Assembly (NCBI GenBank): GCA_029562975.1
Contig: JAKQTR010000038.1
Span: forward strand, 124,001 to 188,000
DNA length: 64,000 nucleotides
Source of the DNA: Acidobacteriota bacterium
GTDB lineage: Bacteria; Acidobacteriota; Vicinamibacteria; Vicinamibacterales; JAKQTR01
Direction of reading: 5' to 3'
The notes under the pieces are model-generated. The model was given only the letters and a program-made list of their open reading frames with translations. It did not search any database and was not told where the DNA came from. Made by a program: the position numbers and the translations under genes. Positions 47,835 to 56,592 of the stretch are shown here, one piece after another. Position 1 is the first letter of the stretch. Every line of letters begins with the position of its first letter.

Positions 47835-48375
47835 GGACCCGGCGCACGTGCGCCGTGTAGTGCAGCCCCGAAACCAGGGTGATGGCCAGGCTCGTCCAGA
47901 CGCCGACGTCCACCAGCACGGATCTCCGTCCCAGGTAGTTGAACAGGAGCACGATGGCGACGGTCACGATGTAGACGCCGGTCGCGATCTTGCCGTAGAT
48001 GCTCGGCGGGAACGAGCGATGGCCCACCGTCAGGCTGATGATGGCCACGGTGACGACGATGGCGACGTCGCGACTGATGACGAGGATCGTGAGCCAGACC
48101 GGGAGGCGGTTGACGAGGCCGAGGCCGGGCAGCGTCAGCACGACGAAGGCGCTCACCAGCAGCAGCTTGTCCGCCATCGGATCGAGCAGCGCGCCGAGGG
48201 CGGTTCGCTGGTTTCGCCGCCTCGCCACCAGCCCGTCGAGCGCATCGGTGATCCCTGCGGTCACGAAGACGGCGAACGCCCAGCCGACGCGCCCGTAGAG
48301 CAGCAGGATCACGAAGGCCGGCACCAGGCCGAGCCTGAGCAAGGTCATCTGGTTGGCGAGGGTCAGCGCGCCCAT
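47809..48375 (-). CDS. pgsA: CDP-alcohol phosphatidyltransferase (PgsA-like)
   Basis: A 188-residue membrane enzyme with the family motif D-x2-DG-x2-AR-x8-G-x3-D-x3-D, read as [10 protein letters not shown] and [10 protein letters not shown]. It probably makes phosphatidylglycerophosphate from CDP-diacylglycerol and glycerol-3-phosphate. Start [19 protein letters not shown] is the usual PgsA opening. Its end overlaps the convergent uxs end by 26 bases. Confidence 0.9.
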   Translation of the reverse strand: MGALTLANQMTLLRLGLVPAFVILLLYGRVGWAFAVFVTAGITDALDGLVARRRNQRTALGALLDPMADKLLLVSAFVVLTLPGLGLVNRLPVWLTILVISRDVAIVVTVAIISLTVGHRSFPPSIYGKIATGVYIVTVAIVLLFNYLGRRSVLVDVGVWTSLAITLVSGLHYTAHVRRVLNEPPASP

Positions 48376-48378
48376 GGG

Positions 48379-49731
48379 TCAGCGTCCCCTGTCCGGCGGC
48401 GGTGCCGCGCGCTCGAGGCGCCGGATGGCCTCGATAGCCTCCTCGCCGCTGACGGCCCGCGACGGCCTGAACAGCCCCCGATCGAGCGTCAGGATCCCGG
48501 CCGACACCGAGGCCTCGATGTCCGCGTACCGCAGGTGGTCCGGCCCCACGTCCGTGATCTCCGGCCTGGCGCGTCCCGGCGCTGACGCTGCCGGCCCGGC
48601 CAGCGCCAGCACCCGGCTCGCCGCCACGGCGAGATCCGCCCGGCGGACGACGGCCCGGGGCTGGAACGCGTGATTCGGCAAGACATCCATCACGCCAGCC
48701 CGAATCATCCCGAGAATCCACGCCGACGCCCAGTGGCCGCGGACGTCGATCGCCACGGCACCCGCTCTCGCGCGGGGGGCCGCCATAAGCCAGCCGACGC
48801 GCACACCGAGCAGGGCGGCCAGGTCGCCGCGCGTGATCTGCTGCGCCTGCGAAATCGCGGCGTACTCGGGCGGAAGCCGCCTGGCGGACGCCCGCGCACG
48901 CGCCTCGTCCAGGCGCCGCGCGAGATCGTCGGACGGATTCAGTTCATAGGCGCGCTCGAGTTCGCCGATCGCGTCGCTCACCTCGTCGCGCGCCAGCAGC
49001 ACGTCGGCAAGCCCGAGGTGCGCCTCCGCATCCGTCGGATCGAGCTCGGCCGCGCGGCGCAGGTGCGCGGCCGCCGCCGCGAGGTCGCGCCGCCTGAGCT
49101 CCACGAGGCCGAGGTCGCGGTGCAGAAACGCGCTGTCGGGCGACACCGCCAGGGCCGCCTCGTAATGGCCCTTCGCCTCGTCGAGGTGCCCGGCGCCGGC
49201 TGCCTCCCTGCCGGAGGCGATCCGCTCGCTGACGCCGCTGAACCTGAGCACCTCGATGCGGCGGCGCAGGTCGCCAAGGGTGCTGTCGCTTGCGAGCGCC
49301 GCCTCGAAGCCGGCAACGGCCTCGTCGCGCCGGCCGGCGGCCAGCAGGGCCTCGGCCCGACCGGCCAGCCCCGGCGCGTACTTGGGCGCCAGACGGATCG
49401 CCTGGTCGAACCGCGCCAGGGCGTCCCCGGCATGCCCGGCCGCCACCAGCGCATAGCCCCACCCGACCGCTGCCGGGTAGAAGCCCGGCCGGCGTCCGAG
49501 GATCGCAGCGAACTCGGCCTCTGCCGCCCGCGCGTCTCCTGCCTGCAAACGGCTCCACGCCGCGGCAAGGCGCGCCTCGAGGCGAGCATCCGCGGTGCCG
49601 GCCACTGGGACGGGATAGACGAAGTCCGGGTAGTGCGGCGCACCGGCAGACGGCAGCGGCTTCAGCGCCGGAGCGCACGAGATCGCGATCGCGGCCGACG
49701 CGGCGGCCACCGCATGGAGCGCGCGCGTCAC
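48379..49731 (-). CDS. Lipoprotein with TPR repeats and a C-terminal SLH-like domain
   Basis: A 450-residue protein. A likely lipoprotein signal peptide ends in AISC (Cys 19; the -3 position is weak). From about 45 to 290 it carries five to six tetratricopeptide repeats (for example YPAAVGWGYALVAAGHAGDALARF and AEAHLGLADVLLARDEVSDAI). From about 330 on are segments like SLH repeats: VRGHWASAWILGMIRAGVMDVLPNHAFQPRA and HLRYADIEASVSAGILTLDRGLFRP. TPR plus SLH suggests a cell-envelope scaffold binding protein partners and polysaccharide. GTG start overlaps the hflX stop (GTGA). Confidence 0.8.
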   Translation of the reverse strand: MTRALHAVAAASAAIAISCAPALKPLPSAGAPHYPDFVYPVPVAGTADARLEARLAAAWSRLQAGDARAAEAEFAAILGRRPGFYPAAVGWGYALVAAGHAGDALARFDQAIRLAPKYAPGLAGRAEALLAAGRRDEAVAGFEAALASDSTLGDLRRRIEVLRFSGVSERIASGREAAGAGHLDEAKGHYEAALAVSPDSAFLHRDLGLVELRRRDLAAAAAHLRRAAELDPTDAEAHLGLADVLLARDEVSDAIGELERAYELNPSDDLARRLDEARARASARRLPPEYAAISQAQQITRGDLAALLGVRVGWLMAAPRARAGAVAIDVRGHWASAWILGMIRAGVMDVLPNHAFQPRAVVRRADLAVAASRVLALAGPAASAPGRARPEITDVGPDHLRYADIEASVSAGILTLDRGLFRPSRAVSGEEAIEAIRRLERAAPPPDRGR

Positions 49732-50900
49732 GCTCGCCTCTCCCGACACGCCGTCCCGGCAGCGCCGGCTCTCGACTTGCGGAAGGCCGCGAAGCCCCGC
49801 TTCGGGACCTCGGCTTCGACGACCGCCCTGCTCCGCCGCTCCGTGTGCGTGATGACCCGGCCATGGCGGTAGATCCAGGCCAGGAGCCGCCTGCCCTCCT
49901 CGGCGGCCGGATTGCAGCTGACCGTCACCGTCTCGGTGGCAAGGCCGAGCATCTCCATGATGCGCCCAAGCAGCGCGTCGCGGCCGTAACCCGTGCGGGC
50001 GGACACGGCCACGCTGGCTTCGCCGGCTGCTTCGATCCGCTCCTGCTCGGCGCGCTCGACCTTGTCGATCTTGTTGTACACCTCGACGCAGGGCACGATG
50101 TCGGCGCCAATCTCCTCGAGCACGGCGTGAACAGCGGCCACCCGCCGCTCCCGGTCGGCGGCCGACGCGTCGATCACGTGCAGCAGCACGTCCGCGTCCC
50201 GCACCTCTTCCAGCGTGGCGCGGAAGGCCGCCACGAGCGCGTGCGGGAGGCGGTCGATGAAGCCGACGGTGTCCGAGATGAGGAGCTCGCGCTGGTCGGG
50301 CAAGCGGACCCGCCGCAACAGCGGGTCGAGCGTCACAAACAGCGCGTCGGACACGGCGGAGGTCGCGTCGGTGAGGAGGTTGAACAGCGTCGTCTTGCCT
50401 GCGTTGGTGTAGCCGACGAGGGCGACGGTCGGCACCGCGGACTTCTGCCGGCGCGCGCGCAACCGAGCCCTGCGCGCACGCACGGCCTCGATGCCGTCGG
50501 AGATGGCGGCAATCCGTCGGCGGATCCGCCGCCGGTCCGTCTCGAGCTTGGTCTCTCCCGGCCCTCTTGTCCCGATGCCGCCGCCGAGGCGCGACAGCTC
50601 GACGCCGTGGCCGGTGAGGCGGGGGAGGAGGTACTGCAGCTGGGCGAGTTCGACCTGCGCCTTCCCCTCCCTGGTCCGGGCGCGCCGGGCGAAGATGTCC
50701 AGAATCAGCTGCGTGCGGTCGATGACGTGGGTCCCGAGCTCCTTCTCCAGGCGGCGCACCTGGGTTGGAGTCAGTTCGCGGTCGCACACCACCAGATCGA
50801 TGTTCAGTTCGGCGCAGGCCAGCGACAGCTCCCGGACCTTGCCCCGGCCGATGAAGCTCGCCGGGTCGGGATGCGGGCGCTCCTGGAGGAGGCGCAGCAC
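49728..50900 (-). CDS. hflX: Ribosome-splitting GTPase HflX
   Basis: From the GTG at 50900 the protein has 390 residues: the HflX N-domain (PASFIGRGKVREL, GIGTRGPGETKLETDRR), coiled helices, the G domain (GYTNAGKTTLFN, DTVGFIDRLPH, NKIDK), and a C-terminal tail. Protein-like sequence continues upstream in the same frame to about 51020 (KLHERTALVGLAPSRARQHE), where no ATG, GTG or TTG exists before a stop. A CTG at 51020 is a possible start, giving 430 residues. HflX rescues stalled ribosomes. Confidence 0.92.
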   Translation of the reverse strand: MLRLLQERPHPDPASFIGRGKVRELSLACAELNIDLVVCDRELTPTQVRRLEKELGTHVIDRTQLILDIFARRARTREGKAQVELAQLQYLLPRLTGHGVELSRLGGGIGTRGPGETKLETDRRRIRRRIAAISDGIEAVRARRARLRARRQKSAVPTVALVGYTNAGKTTLFNLLTDATSAVSDALFVTLDPLLRRVRLPDQRELLISDTVGFIDRLPHALVAAFRATLEEVRDADVLLHVIDASAADRERRVAAVHAVLEEIGADIVPCVEVYNKIDKVERAEQERIEAAGEASVAVSARTGYGRDALLGRIMEMLGLATETVTVSCNPAAEEGRRLLAWIYRHGRVITHTERRSRAVVEAEVPKRGFAAFRKSRAGAAGTACRERRA

Positions 50901-51042
50901 GGCCCGGCCGCCGGCCGCGGCAACGAGACCGGCCAGTTCGTCGAGGGACTGCTCGGCCTCGTGCTGGCGCGCCCGACTCGGCGCGAGCCCGACAAGCGCA
51001 GTGCGTTCGTGGAGTTTCAGGATGACACCAGAGCGACGCCGG

Positions 51043-51672
51043 TCACCGCAGGCATTCTAGCACGCGCTCCCACGGCACCGCGCCGGGGCGCACGAGCCGC
51101 GGCGACGGGCCGGTGGCATCCACGATGGTCGACGGCGGCCCGCCCGGAGCCGGGCCGCCGTCGATGACCGCATCGAGCGCGCCTTCGAGACGGCGGCGCA
51201 CGTCGCTAGGCAGGCTCGGCGGCGGCTCGCCGGTGCGGTTGGCGCTCGTCGACGTGATGGGCCATCCGCACGCGGCGGCAAGCGCGCGGGCCACCGGGTG
51301 CGCCGGAACCCGAATGGCGGCCGTCCCGGTCCCGGCCAGGACCGCTTCGTCGAGACCGGGCCACGCGGGGAGAATCAGTGTCAATGGCCCGGGCCAGAAC
51401 CGTCCGGCCAGCTTCGCCGCCAACGGCGCCAGTCCGCCCGTATGCGCGGCGACTTGAGCCACGCTCGCCCCGATGAGCGGAATCGGCCGGTCGACCGGCC
51501 GGCCTTTGATGCGATACAGTTGGGCGACGGCAATCCGGTTCGCCGGGTCCGCTCCGAGGCCGTACAGCGTGTCCGTCGGGTACGCGATGACGCCCCCGCC
51601 GCGAAGGATGGCGGCGGCGCGCGCCACCGCGTCCGGATCGGGCCGCTCCGCGTCCAGTTGGAAGCTCACCAT
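51043..51672 (-). CDS. tsaC: L-threonylcarbamoyladenylate synthase (TsaC/Sua5 family)
   Basis: A 209-residue YrdC-domain protein: GGGVIAYPTDTLYGLGAD, the KGRPVDRPIPLI segment, FWPGPLTLILP, VPAHPVARAL and TSTSANRTGEPPP. It makes the threonylcarbamoyl-AMP used in tRNA t6A37 modification. It is the short TsaC-like form, without the Sua5 domain. Its ATG overlaps by two bases the ATG of the divergent antiporter gene. Confidence 0.93.
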   Translation of the reverse strand: MVSFQLDAERPDPDAVARAAAILRGGGVIAYPTDTLYGLGADPANRIAVAQLYRIKGRPVDRPIPLIGASVAQVAAHTGGLAPLAAKLAGRFWPGPLTLILPAWPGLDEAVLAGTGTAAIRVPAHPVARALAAACGWPITSTSANRTGEPPPSLPSDVRRRLEGALDAVIDGGPAPGGPPSTIVDATGPSPRLVRPGAVPWERVLECLR

Positions 51673-53188
51673 GACATCGTCACACCCGTCTCGTCCATCT
51701 TATCGCTGGCCCGCGCTCGTGGGCGGCCGAAGCGCCGTCCTCGCGCTGCTGGCGGCGGCCGGGCTCGCCGCGATCGTGGCCTTCGCCCCCGAGCCCCGGG
51801 CCGACAGCGCGGAGGCCTTGGAGCGGCTCGGACGCAGCCTGCCCGTGTGGACGGGGCTGCCGTTTGCCGGGATGCTCCTCTCCATCGCGCTCTTTCCGCT
51901 GTTGGCGCCCGGCTTCTGGCACCGCAACTTCAAGAAGGTCGCCGTCGCATGGGCCATCGTGTTCTTCGCCCCCTTCCTCCTGGAGTACGGGAGCCTCGCC
52001 ATCGTCAAGCTGCTCGAGGTGCTGCTGGTTGACTATGTGCCGTTCCTGATCCTGCTGTGGGGCCTGTACACCGTGTCGGGCGGCATCCTGCTCAGGGCGA
52101 CCCTCGTGGGCACGCCCCTGCTGAACGCCGGGTTCCTGGGAGCCGGCCTCGTGCTCGCATCGCTGATGGGCACCACCGGGGCGGCGATGCTCCTGGTCCG
52201 GCCGCTCCTGCGCGCCAACGCCTGGCGCCGGCGAAAGACCCACGTCTTCGTGTTCTTCATCTTCATGGTCGCCAACCTCGGCGGCCTGCTGACGCCGCTC
52301 GGGGATCCGCCGCTGTTTCTGGGCTTCATCCACGGCGTCCCGTTTTTCTGGACGTTGCGCCTGCTGCCCCACTACCTGCTCGTCTCCGGCATCGTCCTGG
52401 CGGTGTTCGTCGTCCTCGACACCCGGCTGGTCCGCAGGGAACTCGAGAGCCGGCCCGGCCAGGCGCTGCCCGGCAGGCGCCAGCGGTTCACCATCGAAGG
52501 CGCTCACAACTTCCTGCTGCTCGTCGGCATTCTCGGCGCCGTGCTGCTCTCCGGCACCTGGCACACCCCCGCCCTTTCCCGTTTCGGCGTGCATCTGGAA
52601 TACCGCAACCTCGTGCGGGACCTGCTGATTGTGACCATCGGCCTCGTGTCGATCGCCTCCACGCCGAGGCAGATCCGCGAGGACAACGGGTTCAACTGGG
52701 ATGCGATCACGGAGGTCGCCTACCTGTTCTTCGGCATCTTCGTCACGATCATCCCCGTCCTGATGATCCTGCGCGCCGGCGTCGGCGGCGCCATGGCGGG
52801 TCTCGTGTCCGGCGTCCGGGAGCCCTGGCAGTACTTCTGGGTCTCCGGGGCGCTATCGAGCTTCCTGGACAACGCCCCGACCTACCTGACGTTCATGACC
52901 ATGGCCATGGGACAGCTGGGGATTGAGCCGTCACAGGTCACCGCCGTGCTGAGCGGCGCCGCCCCCGGCGCGGTCGCCGATCGTTTCGCGGCGTGCCTGA
53001 CGGCGATATCAGCCGGCGCGGTGATGATGGGCGCGAACACCTACATCGGGAATGCGCCGAACTTCATGGTGCTGTCCATCGCGCGCAGCCACGGCGTGAA
53101 GATGCCGAGCTTCTTCGGCTACATGCTGTGGTCCGGGCTGGTGCTCCTGCCGGCGTTCCTCATCGTGACCTTCGTGTTCTTCTGGTGA
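51671..53188 (+). CDS. Sodium:proton antiporter, NhaD / citrate-transporter superfamily
   Basis: A 505-residue polytopic membrane protein with 11-13 helices. MLLSIALFPLLAP, LGGLLTPLGDPPLFLGFIHG, FFGIFVTIIPVLMIL, SSFLDNAPTYLTFM and GANTYIGNAPNFMV are signatures of the NhaD/ion-transporter group. It exchanges Na+ for H+. The start is uncertain: the ATG at 51671 overlaps the tsaC start, and an in-frame GTG at 51719 would begin at the first helix. Confidence 0.88.
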   Translation: MTSSHPSRPSYRWPALVGGRSAVLALLAAAGLAAIVAFAPEPRADSAEALERLGRSLPVWTGLPFAGMLLSIALFPLLAPGFWHRNFKKVAVAWAIVFFAPFLLEYGSLAIVKLLEVLLVDYVPFLILLWGLYTVSGGILLRATLVGTPLLNAGFLGAGLVLASLMGTTGAAMLLVRPLLRANAWRRRKTHVFVFFIFMVANLGGLLTPLGDPPLFLGFIHGVPFFWTLRLLPHYLLVSGIVLAVFVVLDTRLVRRELESRPGQALPGRRQRFTIEGAHNFLLLVGILGAVLLSGTWHTPALSRFGVHLEYRNLVRDLLIVTIGLVSIASTPRQIREDNGFNWDAITEVAYLFFGIFVTIIPVLMILRAGVGGAMAGLVSGVREPWQYFWVSGALSSFLDNAPTYLTFMTMAMGQLGIEPSQVTAVLSGAAPGAVADRFAACLTAISAGAVMMGANTYIGNAPNFMVLSIARSHGVKMPSFFGYMLWSGLVLLPAFLIVTFVFFW

Positions 53189-53269
53189 TCGGGCCACGCC
53201 CGAGACGGCGCGCGCCGCTCTCGTCCGCAGCCTGGGATTGGAGGGCGAGCCCCGCGCCTGGGGCGCGCG

Positions 53270-54475
53270 TCAGGGTTTGCTGCCGGCGGGCGGAAGCTCG
53301 CAGCGCGTCGGCCGGTCCCTGCGGTAGCCCAGCACGTAGTCGGCCTGCATCAAGGCGTGGATCTCCCGCGTGCCCTCGTAGATCACCGCGCCCTTGCAGT
53401 TGCGGTAGTAGCGCCCGACGGGATAGTCGTCCGAATAGCCGTTGGCGCCGTGCACCTGAACCGCGTTGCCGGCCGCGCGTTCCGACGCCACCGTCGCGAA
53501 CCACTTCGCCAGGCCCGTCTCCCTCGTGTTGCGCGCGCCGATGTTTTTGAGCCAGCCGGCCCGCAGCCACAATAGCCGCGACGCCTGGTAGTCCGACTCC
53601 ATCTCGGCGATCATCGCCTTGACGAGCTGGTGCTGCGCGATCTCGGTGCCGAACGCCCGCCGCTCCTTCGCGTAGGCCGCGCTCGCGTCCCTCGCCGCCC
53701 GGATGAGCCCCGTCGCGCCGGCCGCCACGGTGTAGCGTCCCTGATCGAGGGCGAGCATCGCGACCTTGAAGCCCTCTCCGGGCCGCCCCAGCACGTTCTC
53801 CTCGGGCACCTCCATCTCGTCCATCGTGAAGTAGCCCGTGTTGCCCGCGAGGATGCCCCACTTCTCCTTGATCGTGCCGCTCGAGAACCCCTTGAACCCT
53901 CTCTCCACGAGGAAGGCCGTGAGGCCCGAGGGATCCCGGCGCTTCTTCTTGTCGGCATCGCTCCAGGCGATGACGAGGAAGTGATCGGCGACATCGGCAA
54001 GCGAGATCCACATCTTCTCGCCCGTCAGGACGTACCGATCGCCTTTCGGCACCGCCACCGACTGGATGCCCCGAACGTCGCTGCCCGCCGCCGGCTCCGT
54101 CAGCCCGAACGTCGCGATCTTCGTCCCCTGCGCCTGCGGCACGAGGTAGCGTCGCTTCTGCTCCTCGGTGCCCCACGTGAGCAGGGAAAGCGAGTTGAGG
54201 GCGACGTGCACCGAGAGGATGACCCGCAGCGACGTGTCGACGTACTCGAGTTCCTCGCTGGCGAGGCCGAGGCTGATGTAGTCCATCCCGGCGCCGCCGT
54301 ACTCGACGGGCACCGAGACGCCGAGGAGGCCGAGGGCGGCCATCTGCGGCAAGATGGCCGGATCGAAGCGGCGGGCGCGGTCCAGCTCCTTGATCCGGGG
54401 CGCGACGTCGCGCGCGGCCCATTCCCTCACCGTCTGTTCGAGCAGACGGTGTTCGTCGGTCAGCGACAAGTCCAT
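53270..54475 (-). CDS. Acyl-CoA dehydrogenase
   Basis: A 401-residue flavoenzyme. ATFGLTEPAAGSDV and KMWISLADVADHFLVIAW are the flavin-binding region; the C-terminal YEGTREIH contains the catalytic Glu at the position used by short-chain acyl-CoA and glutaryl-CoA dehydrogenases. YGGAGMDYISLGLASEEL matches the N-terminal domain. It introduces a trans double bond into acyl-CoA, passing electrons to ETF. Chain length is not predictable. The SAM hydrolase gene ends six bases upstream, so they form one unit. Confidence 0.93.
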   Translation of the reverse strand: MDLSLTDEHRLLEQTVREWAARDVAPRIKELDRARRFDPAILPQMAALGLLGVSVPVEYGGAGMDYISLGLASEELEYVDTSLRVILSVHVALNSLSLLTWGTEEQKRRYLVPQAQGTKIATFGLTEPAAGSDVRGIQSVAVPKGDRYVLTGEKMWISLADVADHFLVIAWSDADKKKRRDPSGLTAFLVERGFKGFSSGTIKEKWGILAGNTGYFTMDEMEVPEENVLGRPGEGFKVAMLALDQGRYTVAAGATGLIRAARDASAAYAKERRAFGTEIAQHQLVKAMIAEMESDYQASRLLWLRAGWLKNIGARNTRETGLAKWFATVASERAAGNAVQVHGANGYSDDYPVGRYYRNCKGAVIYEGTREIHALMQADYVLGYRRDRPTRCELPPAGSKP

Positions 54476-54481
54476 GGCGCG

Positions 54482-55291
54482 TCAGCCTAGCACAGGCTGC
54501 GCCGGGCGGGCCACCTCGACCGGAACCCCGGCGCCGAGCCCGAGCCGGTTGGCCGCGCTGCCGCCGTACTCGGCCACTTCGAGGTGGTCCGAGCTGCCGA
54601 AGAGCGCGCAGACCGTCCCCGGAGCCATGCCGGCATAGGTCTCGACCAGCGACTCGACCGACATGCCCCCGATGCCGATCCGGATCGGCCCCCGCTCGGC
54701 GAGCCGCTCGACCATCGCGCGCGGGATGTTCGTCACCAGGTTCCCGAAGCCGTCCACGCGGAGCACTTGGCCGGTAATCGTCTCGCCCTCCTGCCGGGCC
54801 TGCGGGATGTCGATCCGCACGAAATCGCGGACGGCCGTGCCAAGCGCCTTGAGCGCCGCGCCGCGCGCCAGCCAGGCCGCCGCCGGCGCGAACCGGTCCC
54901 GCCCCTCGAACGTGCGGCTGATGGTCGGCCTCGCGTACCGCCGCTCCGTCAGCGACACGACCCGCTTCGGCGGCGTTTCGTCGAACACGCCGGTGAGCAC
55001 GCCGTTGTCGGGAGCGACGAAGAAGTAGTCGGCCGCCTCGGCCGCGATGCCCAGGCGCGACGACCCCACGCCGGGGTCGACCACCACCAGGAAGATCGTG
55101 CCTGCCGGATAGAAGCGGTAGCAGGCCGCGAGTTCGATCGCTCCGCGCTGGATGTCGTGCGGCGGGATGTCGTGGCTGACGTCCACCAGTACGGCGTCCG
55201 GGCAGAGCGTCAAAATGACGCCCTTCAGCGCGCCTGCGTAATGATCGCGCGTGCCGAAGTCCGTGAGCAACGCGACAACGGGCTTGGCCAC
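54482..55291 (-). CDS. SAM hydroxide adenosyltransferase / SAM hydrolase (DUF62 family)
   Basis: A 269-residue protein of the SAM chlorinase/fluorinase/hydrolase superfamily. LLTDFGTRDHYAGALKGVI, the VVVDPGVGSSR block with Asp and Arg of the triad, and VDGFGNLVTNIP are clear. Where characterised hydrolases have His in FHGRD, this protein has FEGRD, so the third member of the Asp-Arg-His set reads Glu. It lacks the halogenase insertion. Expected reaction: SAM plus water to adenosine and methionine. It has its own promoter and leads into the acyl-CoA dehydrogenase gene. Confidence 0.88.
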   Translation of the reverse strand: MAKPVVALLTDFGTRDHYAGALKGVILTLCPDAVLVDVSHDIPPHDIQRGAIELAACYRFYPAGTIFLVVVDPGVGSSRLGIAAEAADYFFVAPDNGVLTGVFDETPPKRVVSLTERRYARPTISRTFEGRDRFAPAAAWLARGAALKALGTAVRDFVRIDIPQARQEGETITGQVLRVDGFGNLVTNIPRAMVERLAERGPIRIGIGGMSVESLVETYAGMAPGTVCALFGSSDHLEVAEYGGSAANRLGLGAGVPVEVARPAQPVLG

Positions 55292-55335
55292 CGTCAGTCA
55301 CCCTCCCTTTCGGTCATGTACGCGGGGCTTGCCGC

Positions 55336-55365
55336 AGTATATGGAACGCCTTCGAAGCTTGTCCA
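55336..55365 (-). promoter_or_regulatory. Promoter of the SAM hydrolase / acyl-CoA dehydrogenase unit
   Basis: On the minus strand TGGACA (55365-55360), an 18-base spacer, then TATACT (55341-55336). Five of six match in each box. Start would be near 55330, about 38 bases before the ATG. Confidence 0.6.
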
Positions 55366-55374
55366 CCCCTGTCG

Positions 55375-55403
55375 TTGCCGGGCTTTAGCCGCAGTAGTAC
55401 GAT
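55375..55403 (+). promoter_or_regulatory. Promoter of mnmA
   Basis: TTGCCG (55375-55380), 17-base spacer, TACGAT (55398-55403). The start point would fall only about 3-5 bases before the mnmA ATG, implying a nearly leaderless mRNA. Confidence 0.45.
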
Positions 55404-55412
55404 GGATGCGGT

Positions 55413-56543
55413 ATGCCAGATCAGGCCCGGGACATCGCCGGCTGGAAGGACCGGCTACGGGCCGGAGGGCCCTCCAACGGCCGCCGCCGGGTGGTCGCGG
55501 CCATGTCCGGCGGCGTCGACTCGTCGCTGGCGGCCGCCCTCCTCGTCGAAGCGGGCCACGAAGTGGTCGGCGTGTCGATGCGCCTGTGCCCCGCCCAGCC
55601 CGGCACGCGGTGGTCCGGAACATGCTGCAGCGCCCACGACCTCCGCGACGCCGCCGCCGTCGCCCGCCGCCTCGGCATCCCGCACCACGTGCTCGACCTC
55701 ACCAGCCGGTTCCAGGCGACCGTCCTCGCCAACTTCGTGGCCGAATACGCCGGGGGCAGGACGCCGCTGCCGTGCGCGCACTGCAACGCCGACTTGAAGT
55801 TCGCGGCGCTGGTGGACGCCACCGACCGGCTTGGCGCGTCATGGATCGCAACCGGCCACTACGCGCGCGTGACGCGCGACGGCGCGGGCGGCGTTCACTT
55901 GTGGCGGGGCGCGGACGCGCGAAAGGACCAGGCCTACTTCCTGTTCGCCCTCACCGCGCGCCAGCTCTCGCGAGCCATGTTCCCGATCGGGGGCATGACG
56001 AAGGGCGAGGTGCGGCGCGAAGCCCAGGCGCGGGGCTTCGAGGTGGCCGACAAGCCCGACAGCCAGGAGATCTGCTTCGTGCCGGACGGCGACTACGCGG
56101 ACGTGCTGGATCGCTACCTGCCGGGCGACCGATCGGGCTTCCTGGCGGACGCCAGCGGCCGGATCCTCGGACGCCACCACGGCGTGCACCGCTTCACCGT
56201 CGGTCAGCGGAAAGGCCTGGGCCTGGCGACGGGTGAGCCCCTCTACGTGCTTCGCATCGACGCGGAACGGAAGCTGGTCACCGTCGGGCCCCGCGAGGCC
56301 CTGGAGCGAGACTGGCTGACCGCGTCGCGCGTGAACTGGGTGGCGGGCGTCGAACCGTCGTTCCCGTTCCGGGCGGACGTCCAGATCCGGAGCCGACACG
56401 CGGCTGCTCCGGCGGACATCGCGCTCGCCGGTCCCGGACGGGTGCGCGTCGACTTCCTCTCGTCGCAGGCCGCCGTCACGCCGGGCCAGGCTGCGGTGAT
56501 CTACCGAGGAGACGAGGTGCTCGGCGGCGGCTGGATCGACTGA
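55413..56543 (+). CDS. mnmA: tRNA-specific 2-thiouridylase MnmA
   Basis: A 376-residue tRNA thiolase. The PP-loop is AAMSGGVDSSLAA; the catalytic cysteines are in PCAHCN and SQEICF; HHGVHRFTVGQRKGLG and the C-terminal barrel complete the family. A GTCCSAHD insertion after the P-loop is present as in many Acidobacteriota and related bacteria. It makes s2U34 in tRNA-Lys, -Glu and -Gln. ATG at 55413 is chosen; no clear ribosome binding site is seen. An in-frame ATG at 55503, just before the PP-loop, would omit the N-terminal extension. Confidence 0.94.
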   Translation: MPDQARDIAGWKDRLRAGGPSNGRRRVVAAMSGGVDSSLAAALLVEAGHEVVGVSMRLCPAQPGTRWSGTCCSAHDLRDAAAVARRLGIPHHVLDLTSRFQATVLANFVAEYAGGRTPLPCAHCNADLKFAALVDATDRLGASWIATGHYARVTRDGAGGVHLWRGADARKDQAYFLFALTARQLSRAMFPIGGMTKGEVRREAQARGFEVADKPDSQEICFVPDGDYADVLDRYLPGDRSGFLADASGRILGRHHGVHRFTVGQRKGLGLATGEPLYVLRIDAERKLVTVGPREALERDWLTASRVNWVAGVEPSFPFRADVQIRSRHAAAPADIALAGPGRVRVDFLSSQAAVTPGQAAVIYRGDEVLGGGWID

Positions 56544-56592
56544 GGAGGCCGCCGCCGTATGCTCGCTCGCACGCCCGAAGCGCCCGCCCCGT

